Notes: a model not told the origin generated them from the sequence alone. A stretch of 38,618 nt of DNA from Acidimicrobiales bacterium (GCA_035533095.1 DATLUM010000065.1:1-38618), one strand, 5' to 3'. Shown: positions 1-8,399, numbered from the stretch's first letter. Numbers and translations: made by a program.

Positions 1-170
1 TCGCCGGCCGAGCTGTGCTCGCCGATATCCGCGGGGATGTCGTACAGCTTCTGGAATGCCGCTTTCCAGCAGCGCGCCCCCGACCCGCCGGTATGAACCA
101 AGGTCTCATCCACGTCGAACAGCACGACCATCGCCTCGGCGGTCTTGGCCTCGTCATGGCTCTTTTTCAT
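1..170 (-). CDS. HAD-superfamily hydrolase, N-terminal part (runs off the window)
   Basis: The reading frame starts at ATG 170 and is still open at position 1, giving the first 56 residues. Residues 17-24 read LFDVDETL, the HAD motif I with nucleophile Asp19 and acid/base Asp21, followed by a short run leading into a helical cap. This fits the phosphoglycolate phosphatase/beta-phosphoglucomutase type of HAD phosphatase; the substrate cannot be told from this fragment. A GGAGG Shine-Dalgarno sequence lies 5 nt before the ATG, so the start is good. Met14 is a less likely alternative. It lies downstream of the MarR/small-protein genes on the same strand, but about 290 bp separate them, and a promoter-like sequence at 338-367 suggests its own transcript. 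Confidence 0.8.
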   Translation of the reverse strand, partial: MKKSHDEAKTAEAMVVLFDVDETLVHTGGSGARCWKAAFQKLYDIPADIGEHSSAG

Positions 171-337
171 CGTGGCCTCCGAAGCCTTTGCGCCTCGGTC
201 ATCTCAGGCGTACCCCTCCACGTCGTGGTGACCGTCTGCCCGGACGGTTGGGCCGTGGGATGAGAGCAGCGCCGTGCGCACCGTCGCGCATGGCGTCGAG
301 CGCTACGTCTCGGCCGCACTTGCTTAGTGCTGAGACA

Positions 338-367
338 ATCATGGCTCCTGGGAACCCACATAGTCAA
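338..367 (-). promoter_or_regulatory. Candidate promoter for the HAD gene
   Basis: On the minus strand TTGACT (367-362) is followed after 18 nt by CATGAT (343-338), a reasonable sigma-70-type -35/-10 pair. Transcription would start near 330, leaving a leader of about 160 nt before ATG 170. The rest of 171-463 shows no open frame with coding character on either strand that I would support. Confidence 0.3.
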
Positions 368-463
368 ACGCCAAGGCACGAGGGCCGTCCGATACCCAGC
401 CCATCACAAGGCGCCTCGGCGGCCGTCGTCACCCTGGGCCTTGCCGCCGTCCACAGTGCGCCG

Positions 464-778
464 TCAGCCCGCCGAGATCTGGGGGCACACCTCATGTATC
501 CAATGGCCGTCTGGTAGCCGCCTCACATCTTGACCAGCGGTGATGACCGCTCGGCACCGCTCACACACCTTGCCGGGAGCGTGGGCCTCGTTGTCTTCCG
601 GTTCCAGGTATGCGGACTCTCGCTCCGCACGGTCGTGCTCCTCGATCTCGCGCTCGGCTGGGTCCTCGCGGTCCTGTGACAGGACACCCTCGGATCGTCG
701 CTTCAGGTCCTCTTCCTGTTGCGTCATGTGCTCTTCCTCGCCGTATTCGGGCACCAATGTCATCATGTCCCCCTTCAT
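464..778 (-). CDS. Small acidic protein with a CxxC...HxxHxxC tail, function unknown
   Basis: I do not recognise this family. From ATG 778 the product has 104 residues. The first two thirds are very rich in Glu, Asp, Arg and Gln and probably disordered or helical. The last third holds CERC (Cys71, Cys74) and then HWIHEVC (His91, His94, Cys97), spaced as in a small zinc-binding knuckle. ATG 778 is chosen because GGAG sits 5 nt upstream; ATG 763, with GGGGG 5 nt upstream, is a real alternative, and the open frame extends back to 841. It lies downstream of the MarR gene and another small gene on the same strand. Zinc binding is inferred only from the Cys/His spacing. Confidence 0.55.
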   Translation of the reverse strand: MKGDMMTLVPEYGEEEHMTQQEEDLKRRSEGVLSQDREDPAEREIEEHDRAERESAYLEPEDNEAHAPGKVCERCRAVITAGQDVRRLPDGHWIHEVCPQISAG

Positions 779-886
779 GTATTCTCCGGCACTTCGAGAG
801 CCCAGCGGGTTCAGTTCGACGCACCACCACCCTTGCGGCATCGGCGCCGACTCGCCGGAGCCCCGATCGATCCCTCCACCTCCTGC

Positions 887-1249
887 TCAGCGTCGGAGAT
901 AGCCGGCTCGCAGCCCTCTTGCTGTTTCGACGTCGATTCCCTCCGACCGCCACCGTATCGCCTCCTTCGCTGCGAATCCCGCCCGATGCCAACGCAGCCC
1001 GTCGGCGGAGGCCAAGCCCAGCGTCCTCCACCGATCGGCTGTCTTACGCAGTTGACGGTGATAATGAGCGGCGTTCATTGGCGTGAACCCGTCCCCGTGG
1101 GCCAAGGCGGCCTCGAAGGCATCAAAGCCCAGCTGGTCCCAGCCCGGCACCTCGGCCGGGTCGACACCGAACGGCTCCCAATCCTGCTCGCCTGGGTTCG
1201 ACTTCTGTACTGGAACGGCGATTTGGCTTCTTCGCAGGTGTCCAAGCAT
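887..1249 (-). CDS. Hypothetical 120-residue protein with short W-x-x-x-G helical units
   Basis: I do not recognise this protein. It starts at ATG 1249, only 6 nt after the stop of the MarR gene, so the two are likely co-transcribed and perhaps translationally coupled. Its C-terminal third shows three successive units of about 13 residues beginning LRWHRAGF, IRWRSEGI and RGLRAGYL, each with an aromatic/Arg-rich start, a Gly at position 7 and an Ala-rich helix. Such units look like a short helical repeat. There is no signal peptide or membrane segment. Neighbouring MarR suggests a part in the same response, but no function can be assigned. Confidence 0.5.
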   Translation of the reverse strand: MLGHLRRSQIAVPVQKSNPGEQDWEPFGVDPAEVPGWDQLGFDAFEAALAHGDGFTPMNAAHYHRQLRKTADRWRTLGLASADGLRWHRAGFAAKEAIRWRSEGIDVETARGLRAGYLRR

Positions 1250-1255
1250 CTATGG

Positions 1256-1870
1256 CTATCTCCGGTTCGTGGTGTCGAGCCGCGTCGTCCTCGATCCCGA
1301 TCGGCCCTCTTGTGGCCCGACAGGGCTTGGTCGGACCGGCCAATCGGCGGTGGCGCTTGTTGTGTCATGGTGGGGGGCCATCGCCGACTCGATACCTGCT
1401 TGTACAAGTCTGAGAAGCTGCTCGGTCGTGTCTCGATCGGCGTCATCGAGGTGAGCGAATGCCTCGGCGTCCGCCTCAGCTACCGCCTCGATCAGTCGGC
1501 CCGCCAGCCGACGGCCCCGCGGGGTGAGCCGGACTAGCACGGCGCGGCCGTCGCTCGGATGCGCCTGCCGAGCCAGCAGGCCCTGCTTCTCGAGCCGGCT
1601 CACAACGAACGTGATGCCACCCGAGGTCACGAGCATCTCGCGGTTGATCTCGGTGAGGGTGAGTTCGCGCGGAGCTTGGCGTGCCAGCGTCGTCAAAACG
1701 GCGAGGCCCGACAGCGAAACGTCGAAGCGTTCAGCAATATCGCTGTAGTAACGCTGCACCAAGTTGCTCAGATGCAGCAGCCGGGCGGCGACGGCCTTCA
1801 GTCGTAGGTCGATCTCTGGGCGCAGACGCTCGAGATCGGCCACCAGTCGATCGACCCGGTCCACCTCCAC
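1256..1870 (-). CDS. MarR-family transcriptional regulator
   Basis: The 204-residue product has the MarR winged helix-turn-helix: a dimerisation helix region (residues 1-40), helices from about 45-80, a recognition helix near 81-97 (MLVTSGGITFVVSRLEKQGL) and a wing at 104-118 with the family's DGR...V.LT..G pattern. The last 40 residues after the final dimer helix are a low-complexity Thr/Arg/Pro tail, unusual for the family. The start is GTG 1870; a TAAGGT box 7 nt upstream suggests a leaderless transcript. It is divergent from the DUF2231 gene, and a TTAG-N7-CTAA dyad between them (1881-1895) is the likely operator, so self-repression and control of the divergent operon are probable. Ligand unknown. 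Confidence 0.9.
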   Translation of the reverse strand: MEVDRVDRLVADLERLRPEIDLRLKAVAARLLHLSNLVQRYYSDIAERFDVSLSGLAVLTTLARQAPRELTLTEINREMLVTSGGITFVVSRLEKQGLLARQAHPSDGRAVLVRLTPRGRRLAGRLIEAVAEADAEAFAHLDDADRDTTEQLLRLVQAGIESAMAPHHDTTSATADWPVRPSPVGPQEGRSGSRTTRLDTTNRR

Positions 1871-1880
1871 GCGTCATACC

Positions 1881-1895
1881 TTAGCACTTGACTAA
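1881..1895. promoter_or_regulatory. Probable MarR operator
   Basis: TTAGCACTTGACTAA is an imperfect dyad (TTAG-N7-CTAA) of the kind bound by MarR dimers. It covers the minus-strand TAAGGT box of the MarR gene and the plus-strand -35 TTGACT of the divergent promoter, so one bound dimer could block both. The operator role is inferred from position and symmetry. Confidence 0.45.
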
Positions 1896-1916
1896 TGGGC
1901 GCTGGGGGAGCATAGT
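1888..1916 (+). promoter_or_regulatory. Candidate promoter of the DUF2231-transketolase-ndh operon
   Basis: TTGACT (1888-1893), a 17-nt spacer and CATAGT (1911-1916) form a sigma-70-type promoter pointing to the right. The transcript would begin near 1923 and carry a leader of about 160 nt before GTG 2084. I see no riboswitch that I can name in that leader. Confidence 0.45.
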
Positions 1917-2083
1917 TATCTCAGCACTCAGGAAGCGCGGCCGAGACCGAGTTGTCTTGCCCCTCGACATCGTTGCTCCAGATCCTGGCGACGCCGGCCC
2001 CGAGCGTGGTACCCGGAAGATAGCCAGCTCCGTGGCGGGCTGGAAATGCTGCAACAAACTCCGTCACAAGAAGGAGGTAGCTG

Positions 2084-2707
2084 GTGCGACACTTCTCGTT
2101 CCGCCCGACGCTCACTTTCCGAGGGCGAACATTCAAGGGTCTGCGAGGTTTCTCGGGCAAGCCGCTGCACCCGCCGCTGACCGATGTTCCTATCGGGGCC
2201 TACGTGATCGCCGCCGCGTTCGACGTGATCTCTTTCATCGGCGACCACACCGCCTGGCAGCGCGAGTTCTACCAAGCTGCCACCTTTGCTTTTATCGCCG
2301 GGGCTCTGGTCTCCCTCGGCGCGGTCGTGACCGGTGTGTGGGATCGTTGGCGTTCGAGCGAGGCGGGCACCCAGGCCCGGCGCACGATCAACTCCCACGC
2401 CTTGTTGATGGTGGCGATGACGGTGCTTGTCCTGGTCGACCTCGGATTGCGCTGGTTGCGTTACCACAGCTTGCCCGGGCCGACCTCGGCGCTGCTGGGG
2501 CTCAGCCTGGCGGCCGCCCTGATCGGGGCGCTGGGCGCGACCTACGGGGGGACGCTCGTGTTTGGCTACGGCTTCAACGTCGAGACCGCAGGCGACCATC
2601 CCGTTTGGCACCGCTCCGAGGTCGACGTGTTCCCCGGCCAGCCCGACCCGCCGCCTGCGGTTCCTGCCGCGGGAGCGGAAACCAAAGGCGATGGGAGGCC
2701 GAAATGA
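2084..2707 (+). CDS. DUF2231 family integral membrane protein
   Basis: The product has 207 residues and four clear membrane segments (about 38-56, 63-87, 103-121 and 137-157), preceded by the GKPLHPPLTDVPIGAY sequence typical of DUF2231 proteins, whose conserved His-Pro near helix 1 is present. The family is thought to be a cytochrome-b561-like or haem-binding membrane fold, but no reaction is established. The start is GTG 2084, set by a perfect AAGGAGGT Shine-Dalgarno 5 nt upstream. The C-terminal 30 residues are a Pro/Ala/Gly-rich cytoplasmic tail. It leads a co-directional set with transketolase, NDH-2 and an Sdh-type iron-sulfur subunit, which suggests a link to redox metabolism. Confidence 0.85.
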   Translation: MRHFSFRPTLTFRGRTFKGLRGFSGKPLHPPLTDVPIGAYVIAAAFDVISFIGDHTAWQREFYQAATFAFIAGALVSLGAVVTGVWDRWRSSEAGTQARRTINSHALLMVAMTVLVLVDLGLRWLRYHSLPGPTSALLGLSLAAALIGALGATYGGTLVFGYGFNVETAGDHPVWHRSEVDVFPGQPDPPPAVPAAGAETKGDGRPK

Positions 2708-2749
2708 CCGGCCGGATGCCTCGATGCATCCACCCGGCGCTTTCCGACA

Positions 2750-4705
2750 ATGAGCACCCTTATGACCGCCCGTCGCTCTCCGAGGACTACCTGCAGGGCC
2801 ATGAATGTCAACTTCTGGGACCAGGGTGAGGCTGTCGCCGCCGCGGTGATGGACGACGAGAAGCTCGAGCTGGTGGCACGGCTGGCCGCTCAACTCCGAG
2901 TGGACTCGATCCGTTGCTCCACCGAAGCCGGCTCGGGTCACCCCACCTCCTCGCTGTCGGCGGCGGATGTGATGGCCGTCCTGCTCGTAGGGCACCTGCG
3001 CTACGACTGGGAGCGGCCCGACCTTGCGACCAACGACCATCTGATCTTCTCCAAGGGCCACGCCTCCCCCTTGCTGTATGCGATGTTCCGGGCGGTCGGG
3101 GTTATCGACGAGACCGAGCTGGTCAAGACCTACCGGCGATTGGGGGCCCGCCTGGAGGGACACCCCACCCCGCTCCTGCCCTGGGTCGACGTGGCCACCG
3201 GCTCGCTCGGCCAGGGGCTGCCCGACGCGATCGGGGTGTGCCTGGCCGGCCGCCGCCTGGACCGCCTCGACTACCACGTCTGGGTGCTCTGCGGCGACAG
3301 TGAGACCGCGGAGGGCTCGATGTGGGAGGCGTTGGACAAGGCCGGCTACTACCAACTGGGCAACCTCACCGCCATCATCGACATCAACCGGCTCGGCCAG
3401 CGCGGCCCCACCGAGCTGGAATGGGACCTCGACCGCTACGCCGCCCGAGTCGAGGCCTTCGGCGCCCGGCCGCTGGTCATCGACGGCCACGACCTCGCCG
3501 CCGTCGACGTCGCCCTGAGCCAGTCGCGATCGGACCCGGACCGCCCGAGCGTCATCCTGGCCCGCACGATCAAGGCCAAGGGCGTCCCCGAGCTCGAGGA
3601 CAAGAACGGCTGGCACGGCAAGGCGCTGCCCCCCGACATGGCCGAGCGCGCCATCGCCGCCCTCGGCGGGCCGACCAACCTGCACGTCGTGACCGCGCGA
3701 CCGGCGCCGGGCTCGCCTGCGATCACGCCAGCTCCGGACGCTTCGATCACCCTCCCCACGTACGAGCTTGGGGAGGGCGTCGCGACCAGGGTCGCGTTCG
3801 GTGCTGCAGTCGCCGCCCTGTCCGCCCGGCCGGAGGTGGTCGTTCTCGACGGCGAGGTCGGCAACTCAACCCATGCCGAGGAGTTCGGCAAGGTCGCCCC
3901 CGACCGCTACTTCGAGATGTTCATCGCCGAACAGCAGCTGGTTGCGTGCGCGACCGGTCTCGCGGTACGCGGTTACCGTCCGTTCGCCTCGACCTTCGCA
4001 GTGTTCTTCTCGCGTGCCTTCGATTTCATCCGCATGGCCGGTATCTCGGGGGTCAACATCGCTTTGGTGGGCTCGCATGGGGGGGTGGAGATCGGCCAGG
4101 ACGGGCCGTCCCAGATGGCCTTGGAGGATCTCGCCGCCATGCGGGCTGTGCACAGCTCAGTCGTCCTCTATCCCTCAGACGCCACCTCGACGGTGGCCCT
4201 GGTCGCCCGGATGGTGGACACCGATGGCATTGTCTACCTGCGCACGACCCGGGGCGCCTATCCGGTGATTTACCCGGCCGGGGAGGTCTTCACGGTCGGC
4301 GGGTCCAAGGTGCACCGGGCCGGCCCCGATGACCAGGTGGCGCTCGTCGGGGCCGGGGTGACCTTGCACGGGTGCCTGGCCGCCGCCGAGGAACTGGCCG
4401 GCACTGGCATCGCGGCTCGGGTGATCGACCTGTACTCGGTCAAACCGCTCGACCGCCACGCGCTGGTGGACGCCTGTGAGGTGACCGGCGGTCGGCTGGT
4501 CATCGCCGAAGACCACTACCCGGCCGGCGGGATCGGCGGCGCCGTCCTCGAGGCCCTGGCTGACGCCGGGGTCCCGGCCCTGCTGGTCGCGCACCTCGCC
4601 GTCTCGGGTCTGCCCGGCTCGGGGACCCCGGCCGAGCTTTTGGACGCGGCGGGTATCTCGGCTCGCCACATCGCGGCCGCCGCCCGGCGACTGGCGGGCC
4701 CGTGA
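2750..4705 (+). CDS. tkt: Transketolase, animal (TKT) type
   Basis: Transfers two-carbon ketol units in the pentose phosphate pathway using thiamine diphosphate and a divalent metal. The sequence follows vertebrate transketolase closely: GSGHPTSSLS, FSKGHASPLLY, VATGSLGQGLP, EGSMWEALDKAGYY and DINRLGQ in the ThDP-binding domain; then catalytic Glu in MFIAEQQ, SHGGVEIGQDGPSQMALEDLA, and a C-terminal domain with KPLDRH and AEDHYPAGGIGGAV. The diphosphate-binding GDG is GDS here. The open frame allows a start at 2750, but homology begins at MDDEKLEL, so ATG 2849 or ATG 2801 may be the true start; none has a strong Shine-Dalgarno. Its stop overlaps the next GTG by 4 nt. The separate two-protein transketolase form is ruled out because both halves are fused. 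Confidence 0.93.
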   Translation: MSTLMTARRSPRTTCRAMNVNFWDQGEAVAAAVMDDEKLELVARLAAQLRVDSIRCSTEAGSGHPTSSLSAADVMAVLLVGHLRYDWERPDLATNDHLIFSKGHASPLLYAMFRAVGVIDETELVKTYRRLGARLEGHPTPLLPWVDVATGSLGQGLPDAIGVCLAGRRLDRLDYHVWVLCGDSETAEGSMWEALDKAGYYQLGNLTAIIDINRLGQRGPTELEWDLDRYAARVEAFGARPLVIDGHDLAAVDVALSQSRSDPDRPSVILARTIKAKGVPELEDKNGWHGKALPPDMAERAIAALGGPTNLHVVTARPAPGSPAITPAPDASITLPTYELGEGVATRVAFGAAVAALSARPEVVVLDGEVGNSTHAEEFGKVAPDRYFEMFIAEQQLVACATGLAVRGYRPFASTFAVFFSRAFDFIRMAGISGVNIALVGSHGGVEIGQDGPSQMALEDLAAMRAVHSSVVLYPSDATSTVALVARMVDTDGIVYLRTTRGAYPVIYPAGEVFTVGGSKVHRAGPDDQVALVGAGVTLHGCLAAAEELAGTGIAARVIDLYSVKPLDRHALVDACEVTGGRLVIAEDHYPAGGIGGAVLEALADAGVPALLVAHLAVSGLPGSGTPAELLDAAGISARHIAAAARRLAGP

Positions 4706-6027
4706 CCAACACAGACCGCCCCACCCGTCCGCACGTCGTCGTGGTCGGCGGGGGCTTCGCCGGAATGAACGCGGCGCAGGCCTTGGCGCGTTCGGATGCC
4801 GACGTAACCCTGGTCGACAGGCACAACTACCACACCTTCCAGCCGCTCCTTTACCAGGTGAGCACCGGCTACCTCCCGCCTGAGGAGGTGGGCGCCGCGT
4901 TCCGCTCGGTGTTCCGCCGCCAGGCCAACCTGACCGTGCTTGTGGCCGTCGCGGTCTCGGCCGACTGGACGCGGGGGAGGCTGGGCCTGGCCGATGGTTC
5001 GCAGCTGGACTTCGACTACCTGATCCTCGCCGCGGGTGCCGAGACCAACTTCTTCGGCATCGCCGGCATGGCCGAGCACGCCTGGCCGCTCTACACCCTC
5101 GCCGACGCCGTCGCACTAAGAGCCCACGTGCTCTCCACTCTTGAAGCGGTGGCGGCCAGCCGCCCACCCGCCGATGCAGCCGTCACGACCGTGGTCGTGG
5201 GCGGAGGCCCGACCGGGGTCGAGACCGCCGCGGCGCTCGCCTCGATGGCGCAGGAGGTGGTCGGGCCGATCGCCACGCTGCGGGTGGTCCTCGTCGAAGC
5301 CGGACCACGGCTGCTCAGCGCCTTCAACCCCCGCTCGTCGGAACGGGCCCTCCAAGATCTCCGCCGACGCGGTGTCGAAGTGCTCCTCGGCCGAAGCGTA
5401 GAAGCCGCCGACGCTCGCGGAGTCACCCTCGGTGGCGGCGAGCGGATCGACACCGCCACGGTGATCTGGGCGGCCGGGGTGCAGGCGAACCAGCTCGGCC
5501 AGCGCCTCGGCTTGCCCCTAGACCGGGGCAGGGTGGTCGTCGATCAGTACCTGCAGGTCGCCGGCCACCCCAACGTGTTCGTCGCCGGCGACCTGGCAGC
5601 AGTGGCCGCTCCCCGGCCCGGAACCCTAATGCCGATGCTGGCACCGGCCGCGATCCAGGCCGGCCGCCACGCCGGCGGGCAGGTGGCGCGGCTCCTCACC
5701 GCGGAACCCCTGGCCCGGTTCCGTTACCACGACAAGGGAATGATGGCGGTGCTCGGGCGAGGCGACGCGGTGGCCGAGCTGCCCCTATTGCTCGGTGCTG
5801 GCATCAGCAACCGCTACCGGCTGCGTTTCGGTGGGCTGCCGGCGTGGCTGCTATGGGTCGGGGTACACATCGCCTACCTGATCTGCTTCTCCAACCGGAT
5901 CAAGGTCCTGGTGGACTGGGGATGGAACTACTTCACCTCCCGCGGCGCCGGAGCCATCCTGGTGCACCCTCCCGACGGTTGGCGGGGTGGAAGGGCTGTG
6001 TCGGAAACCGTCGCAGGACGGCACTGA
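4702..6027 (+). CDS. ndh: Type II NADH dehydrogenase (NDH-2), FAD-dependent
   Basis: A single-subunit, non-proton-pumping NADH:quinone oxidoreductase at the inner face of the membrane. The 441-residue product has an N-terminal FAD-binding Rossmann motif VVVGGGFAGM (12-22), the NDH-2 hallmark FQPLLYQV, a second nucleotide-binding motif VVVGGGPTGVE (about 165-175) for NADH, and the FAD-contact VFVAGDLAAV near 293. The C-terminal third contains a hydrophobic stretch PAWLLWVGVHIAYLI, the usual membrane-docking region. It begins at GTG 4702 inside the transketolase stop codon (GTGA overlap), so the two are translationally coupled. Length is normal for the family. Confidence 0.93.
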   Translation: MTNTDRPTRPHVVVVGGGFAGMNAAQALARSDADVTLVDRHNYHTFQPLLYQVSTGYLPPEEVGAAFRSVFRRQANLTVLVAVAVSADWTRGRLGLADGSQLDFDYLILAAGAETNFFGIAGMAEHAWPLYTLADAVALRAHVLSTLEAVAASRPPADAAVTTVVVGGGPTGVETAAALASMAQEVVGPIATLRVVLVEAGPRLLSAFNPRSSERALQDLRRRGVEVLLGRSVEAADARGVTLGGGERIDTATVIWAAGVQANQLGQRLGLPLDRGRVVVDQYLQVAGHPNVFVAGDLAAVAAPRPGTLMPMLAPAAIQAGRHAGGQVARLLTAEPLARFRYHDKGMMAVLGRGDAVAELPLLLGAGISNRYRLRFGGLPAWLLWVGVHIAYLICFSNRIKVLVDWGWNYFTSRGAGAILVHPPDGWRGGRAVSETVAGRH

Positions 6028-6028
6028 C

Positions 6029-6253
6029 ATGTCGACCACCTCTACGCCAGCGCGAGCTCGCGGGCGGGTCACGACCCGCACGCTGTGGCGTGACCGTTGG
6101 TGGCTCCAACCGGTCCTGACCCAGTTCGGGCTCCTCGCCTTCGTGATCCATCGGTGGCCGGTTGCGGGCGTTCTCCCGCCATCCGCTGCGCTACCGCTTC
6201 ATCACCGATCCGAGGTTCTTCTGATGGCCTCGAAGCCCGCGCCCAACGGCTAG
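6029..6253 (+). pseudogene. Truncated Sdh/Frd membrane-anchor remnant
   Basis: ATG 6029 follows the ndh stop directly. Its first 40 residues (TTRTLWRDRWWLQPVLTQF then GLLAFVIH) resemble the N-terminus of the actinobacterial anchor subunit that precedes SdhA/SdhB of the mycobacterial Rv0249c-Rv0247c type, which normally has about 250 residues and several helices. Here the frame ends after 74 residues with only one membrane segment. From about 6156 a different frame reads RAFSRHPLRYRFITDPRFF and ends in TGA 6222-6224, suggesting a frame slip near 6151-6160. The rest of the anchor and the entire flavoprotein gene are absent before the iron-sulfur gene. The family match is from memory of the sequence pattern and is moderate; it could instead be a small protein with no Sdh role. 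Confidence 0.5.
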
Positions 6254-6259
6254 GCCCCG

Positions 6260-7021
6260 ATGAGCACCACGGCAATCCTGAGAATCTGGCACGGCGATGC
6301 CGCGGGGGGCGCGCTGGTCGACCACACGGTACAAGTCGACGAGGGCGAAGGCGTTCTCGACGCGGTCCTGAGCGTGCAAGCCGAGCAGGCCGGAGACCTC
6401 GCCGTCCGGTGGAACTGCAAGGCGGGCAAGTGCGGGTCCTGCAGCGCCGAGATCAACGGCTTCCCCAGGCTGATGTGCATGACCCGCCTCTCGTCGCTCC
6501 CGCCGGGCGAGCCGGTGACGGTCACACCCCTGCATACGTACCCGCTCATCAAGGACCTGGTCACCGACGTTTCTGTCAACTATGAGAAGGCCAAGGGGAT
6601 CGCGGCCTTCAGGCCGCGAGAACCCGAGGCCGACGGCACCTACCGTATGAGCCAGGCCGATGTCGGGCGCTCCCAGGAGTTCCGTAAGTGCATCGAATGC
6701 TGGCTGTGCCAGGACGTCTGCCATGTCATCCGTGACCACGAGGAGAACGTGCCGACCTATTCGGGGCCTCGGTTCTTCATCCGCTACGCCGAGCTCGACA
6801 TGCATCCCCTCGACACCCTCGATCGCAGCCACTACCTGCAGGAGACACAAGGCCTGGGCCTCTGCAACGTCACCAAGTGCTGCACCGAGGTGTGCCCACA
6901 GCTCATCAAGATCACCGACAATGCGATCATCCCTATGAAGGAGCGCGCTATCGACCCCAACGACCATCGACTTGCCTGGCTTGGGTTGACAATCCGCCGT
7001 CGACATAGAAATGACGACTGA
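6260..7021 (+). CDS. sdhB: Succinate dehydrogenase/fumarate reductase iron-sulfur subunit
   Basis: The 253-residue product carries electrons between the flavoprotein and the quinone site of complex II. It has the plant-type [2Fe-2S] motif CKAGKCGSC (53-61) with a fourth Cys in RLMCM, a 4Fe-4S motif CIECWLCQDVC (about 144-154) and CNVTKCCTEVCP (about 201-212) for the remaining clusters, all intact. The sequence CNVTKCCTEVCP...IKITDNAIIPMKER is typical of the mycobacterial Rv0247c-like branch. Length is normal. ATG 6260 is the first Met of the conserved region. No flavoprotein gene lies beside it in this window, so it must find its partner elsewhere or be an orphan. Confidence 0.92.
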   Translation: MSTTAILRIWHGDAAGGALVDHTVQVDEGEGVLDAVLSVQAEQAGDLAVRWNCKAGKCGSCSAEINGFPRLMCMTRLSSLPPGEPVTVTPLHTYPLIKDLVTDVSVNYEKAKGIAAFRPREPEADGTYRMSQADVGRSQEFRKCIECWLCQDVCHVIRDHEENVPTYSGPRFFIRYAELDMHPLDTLDRSHYLQETQGLGLCNVTKCCTEVCPQLIKITDNAIIPMKERAIDPNDHRLAWLGLTIRRRHRNDD

Positions 7022-7125
7022 TCTACCAACACGTCAGAGCGGAGGCCCGGTGCCGTATGGGATGGGTCCGTTTGCGGTCCATCGTGGCCTGACGGGCTAT
7101 AAAAGTCCTGTTCAGAGGCACAAAT

Positions 7126-7476
<351 letters not shown>

Positions 7477-7493
7477 GGCACCAGTGTGCCAGA

Positions 7494-8399
7494 TCAAGTG
7501 GCTACGACGGTCCGCAGACCATGCACCATCCACTCGGTCTCGCTCTTGCGCGCCTCCTCGATAGGACGACCGCAGTCCGGGACCGGCAACGTGCGGCCTG
7601 GCTTCACGTCCGCTTCCCACGACATGGGGTGCCCGTCCGCGTCGACGGCATCCAGACGAACGGCGTTCCCGTCAATCGGGCGACCGGAGCGCTCCCATCC
7701 CAGGAGGTCCCACCCGACTTCCTTCAGCACCTCGCGCTCGAGGGCCTGGACCCGCGGGCCGTCCAGCGCCGAGCACCCGCGGTAACGATCGGCGACGTCG
7801 GCGGCGTCGCCTCGGCGTTGGAGCACGCGCATCACCAGGTCGATGTCCGCGAACGCCCAGAGGGTCGCCTCGGGCAGCACGATGAAGGTCGGGGCGAAGC
7901 GGTGCCCTCCGGTGTGGCTCGTCCGGTGCAGCCTGACATCAGGCGGCAGGGAGCCGCGCGCGAGCTTCATCGCAAGGTCTGTGCCGGCCGATCCGCAGCA
8001 GACGTCCCGCCGGCCGTGGCCGCACACGAGCAGATCGCGACCGGCCTGGGGGTTGCCGCCGCCCGCGAGCAGCCCCTCGACGGCTGCGACCAGGCTGTCG
8101 CCGACCGGGGTCGAGCGGCCCTCGAACGAACCCGTCCATGCGGTGCCGGTCCGAAGCCGGTACAGGACGGCTCTGTGCGGGGAGCCGGAGGGGACCGTGG
8201 CCTGGACCCGCAGCTGCGACCCGGACAACCGTTCGGAGAGCGCGGCGACCTCAGGGATCTCCGACACGTCCCTTGGCCAGGGCAGAGGGATGTCGAGGAG
8301 CAGGTAGCCCGAGTAGCTGCCGGCCGTCCCCGCGGGATCCAGCCCCTGGGCGCGTGCCCAGAGCGAACAACGAAGCGAACCGGTCATCACAGCGCTCAC
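7494..8399 (-). CDS. Sucrase/ferredoxin-like family protein
   Basis: The 301-residue product matches the sucraseferredoxin-like family: a thioredoxin-fold domain with LLVCGHGRRDVCCG (about 122-136, three Cys likely to bind a 2Fe-2S cluster) and RTSHTGGHRFAPTFIVLP followed by W, the family signature. The reaction of the bacterial proteins is not established; a ferredoxin-like electron carrier is the usual inference. GTG 8399 lies 3 nt after the stop of the MFS gene; an AGAGG at about 8403 better fits GTG 8390 or ATG 8387, so the true start may be 3-4 codons further in. It is co-transcribed with the MFS exporter and followed by rnpB. Confidence 0.85.
   Translation of the reverse strand: MSAVMTGSLRCSLWARAQGLDPAGTAGSYSGYLLLDIPLPWPRDVSEIPEVAALSERLSGSQLRVQATVPSGSPHRAVLYRLRTGTAWTGSFEGRSTPVGDSLVAAVEGLLAGGGNPQAGRDLLVCGHGRRDVCCGSAGTDLAMKLARGSLPPDVRLHRTSHTGGHRFAPTFIVLPEATLWAFADIDLVMRVLQRRGDAADVADRYRGCSALDGPRVQALEREVLKEVGWDLLGWERSGRPIDGNAVRLDAVDADGHPMSWEADVKPGRTLPVPDCGRPIEEARKSETEWMVHGLRTVVAT

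Noticed and set aside
1928-3685. 585-residue minus-strand open frame
   Set aside because: Antisense to the DUF2231 and transketolase genes, Gly/Arg/Val/Gln-rich without motifs; a shadow frame.
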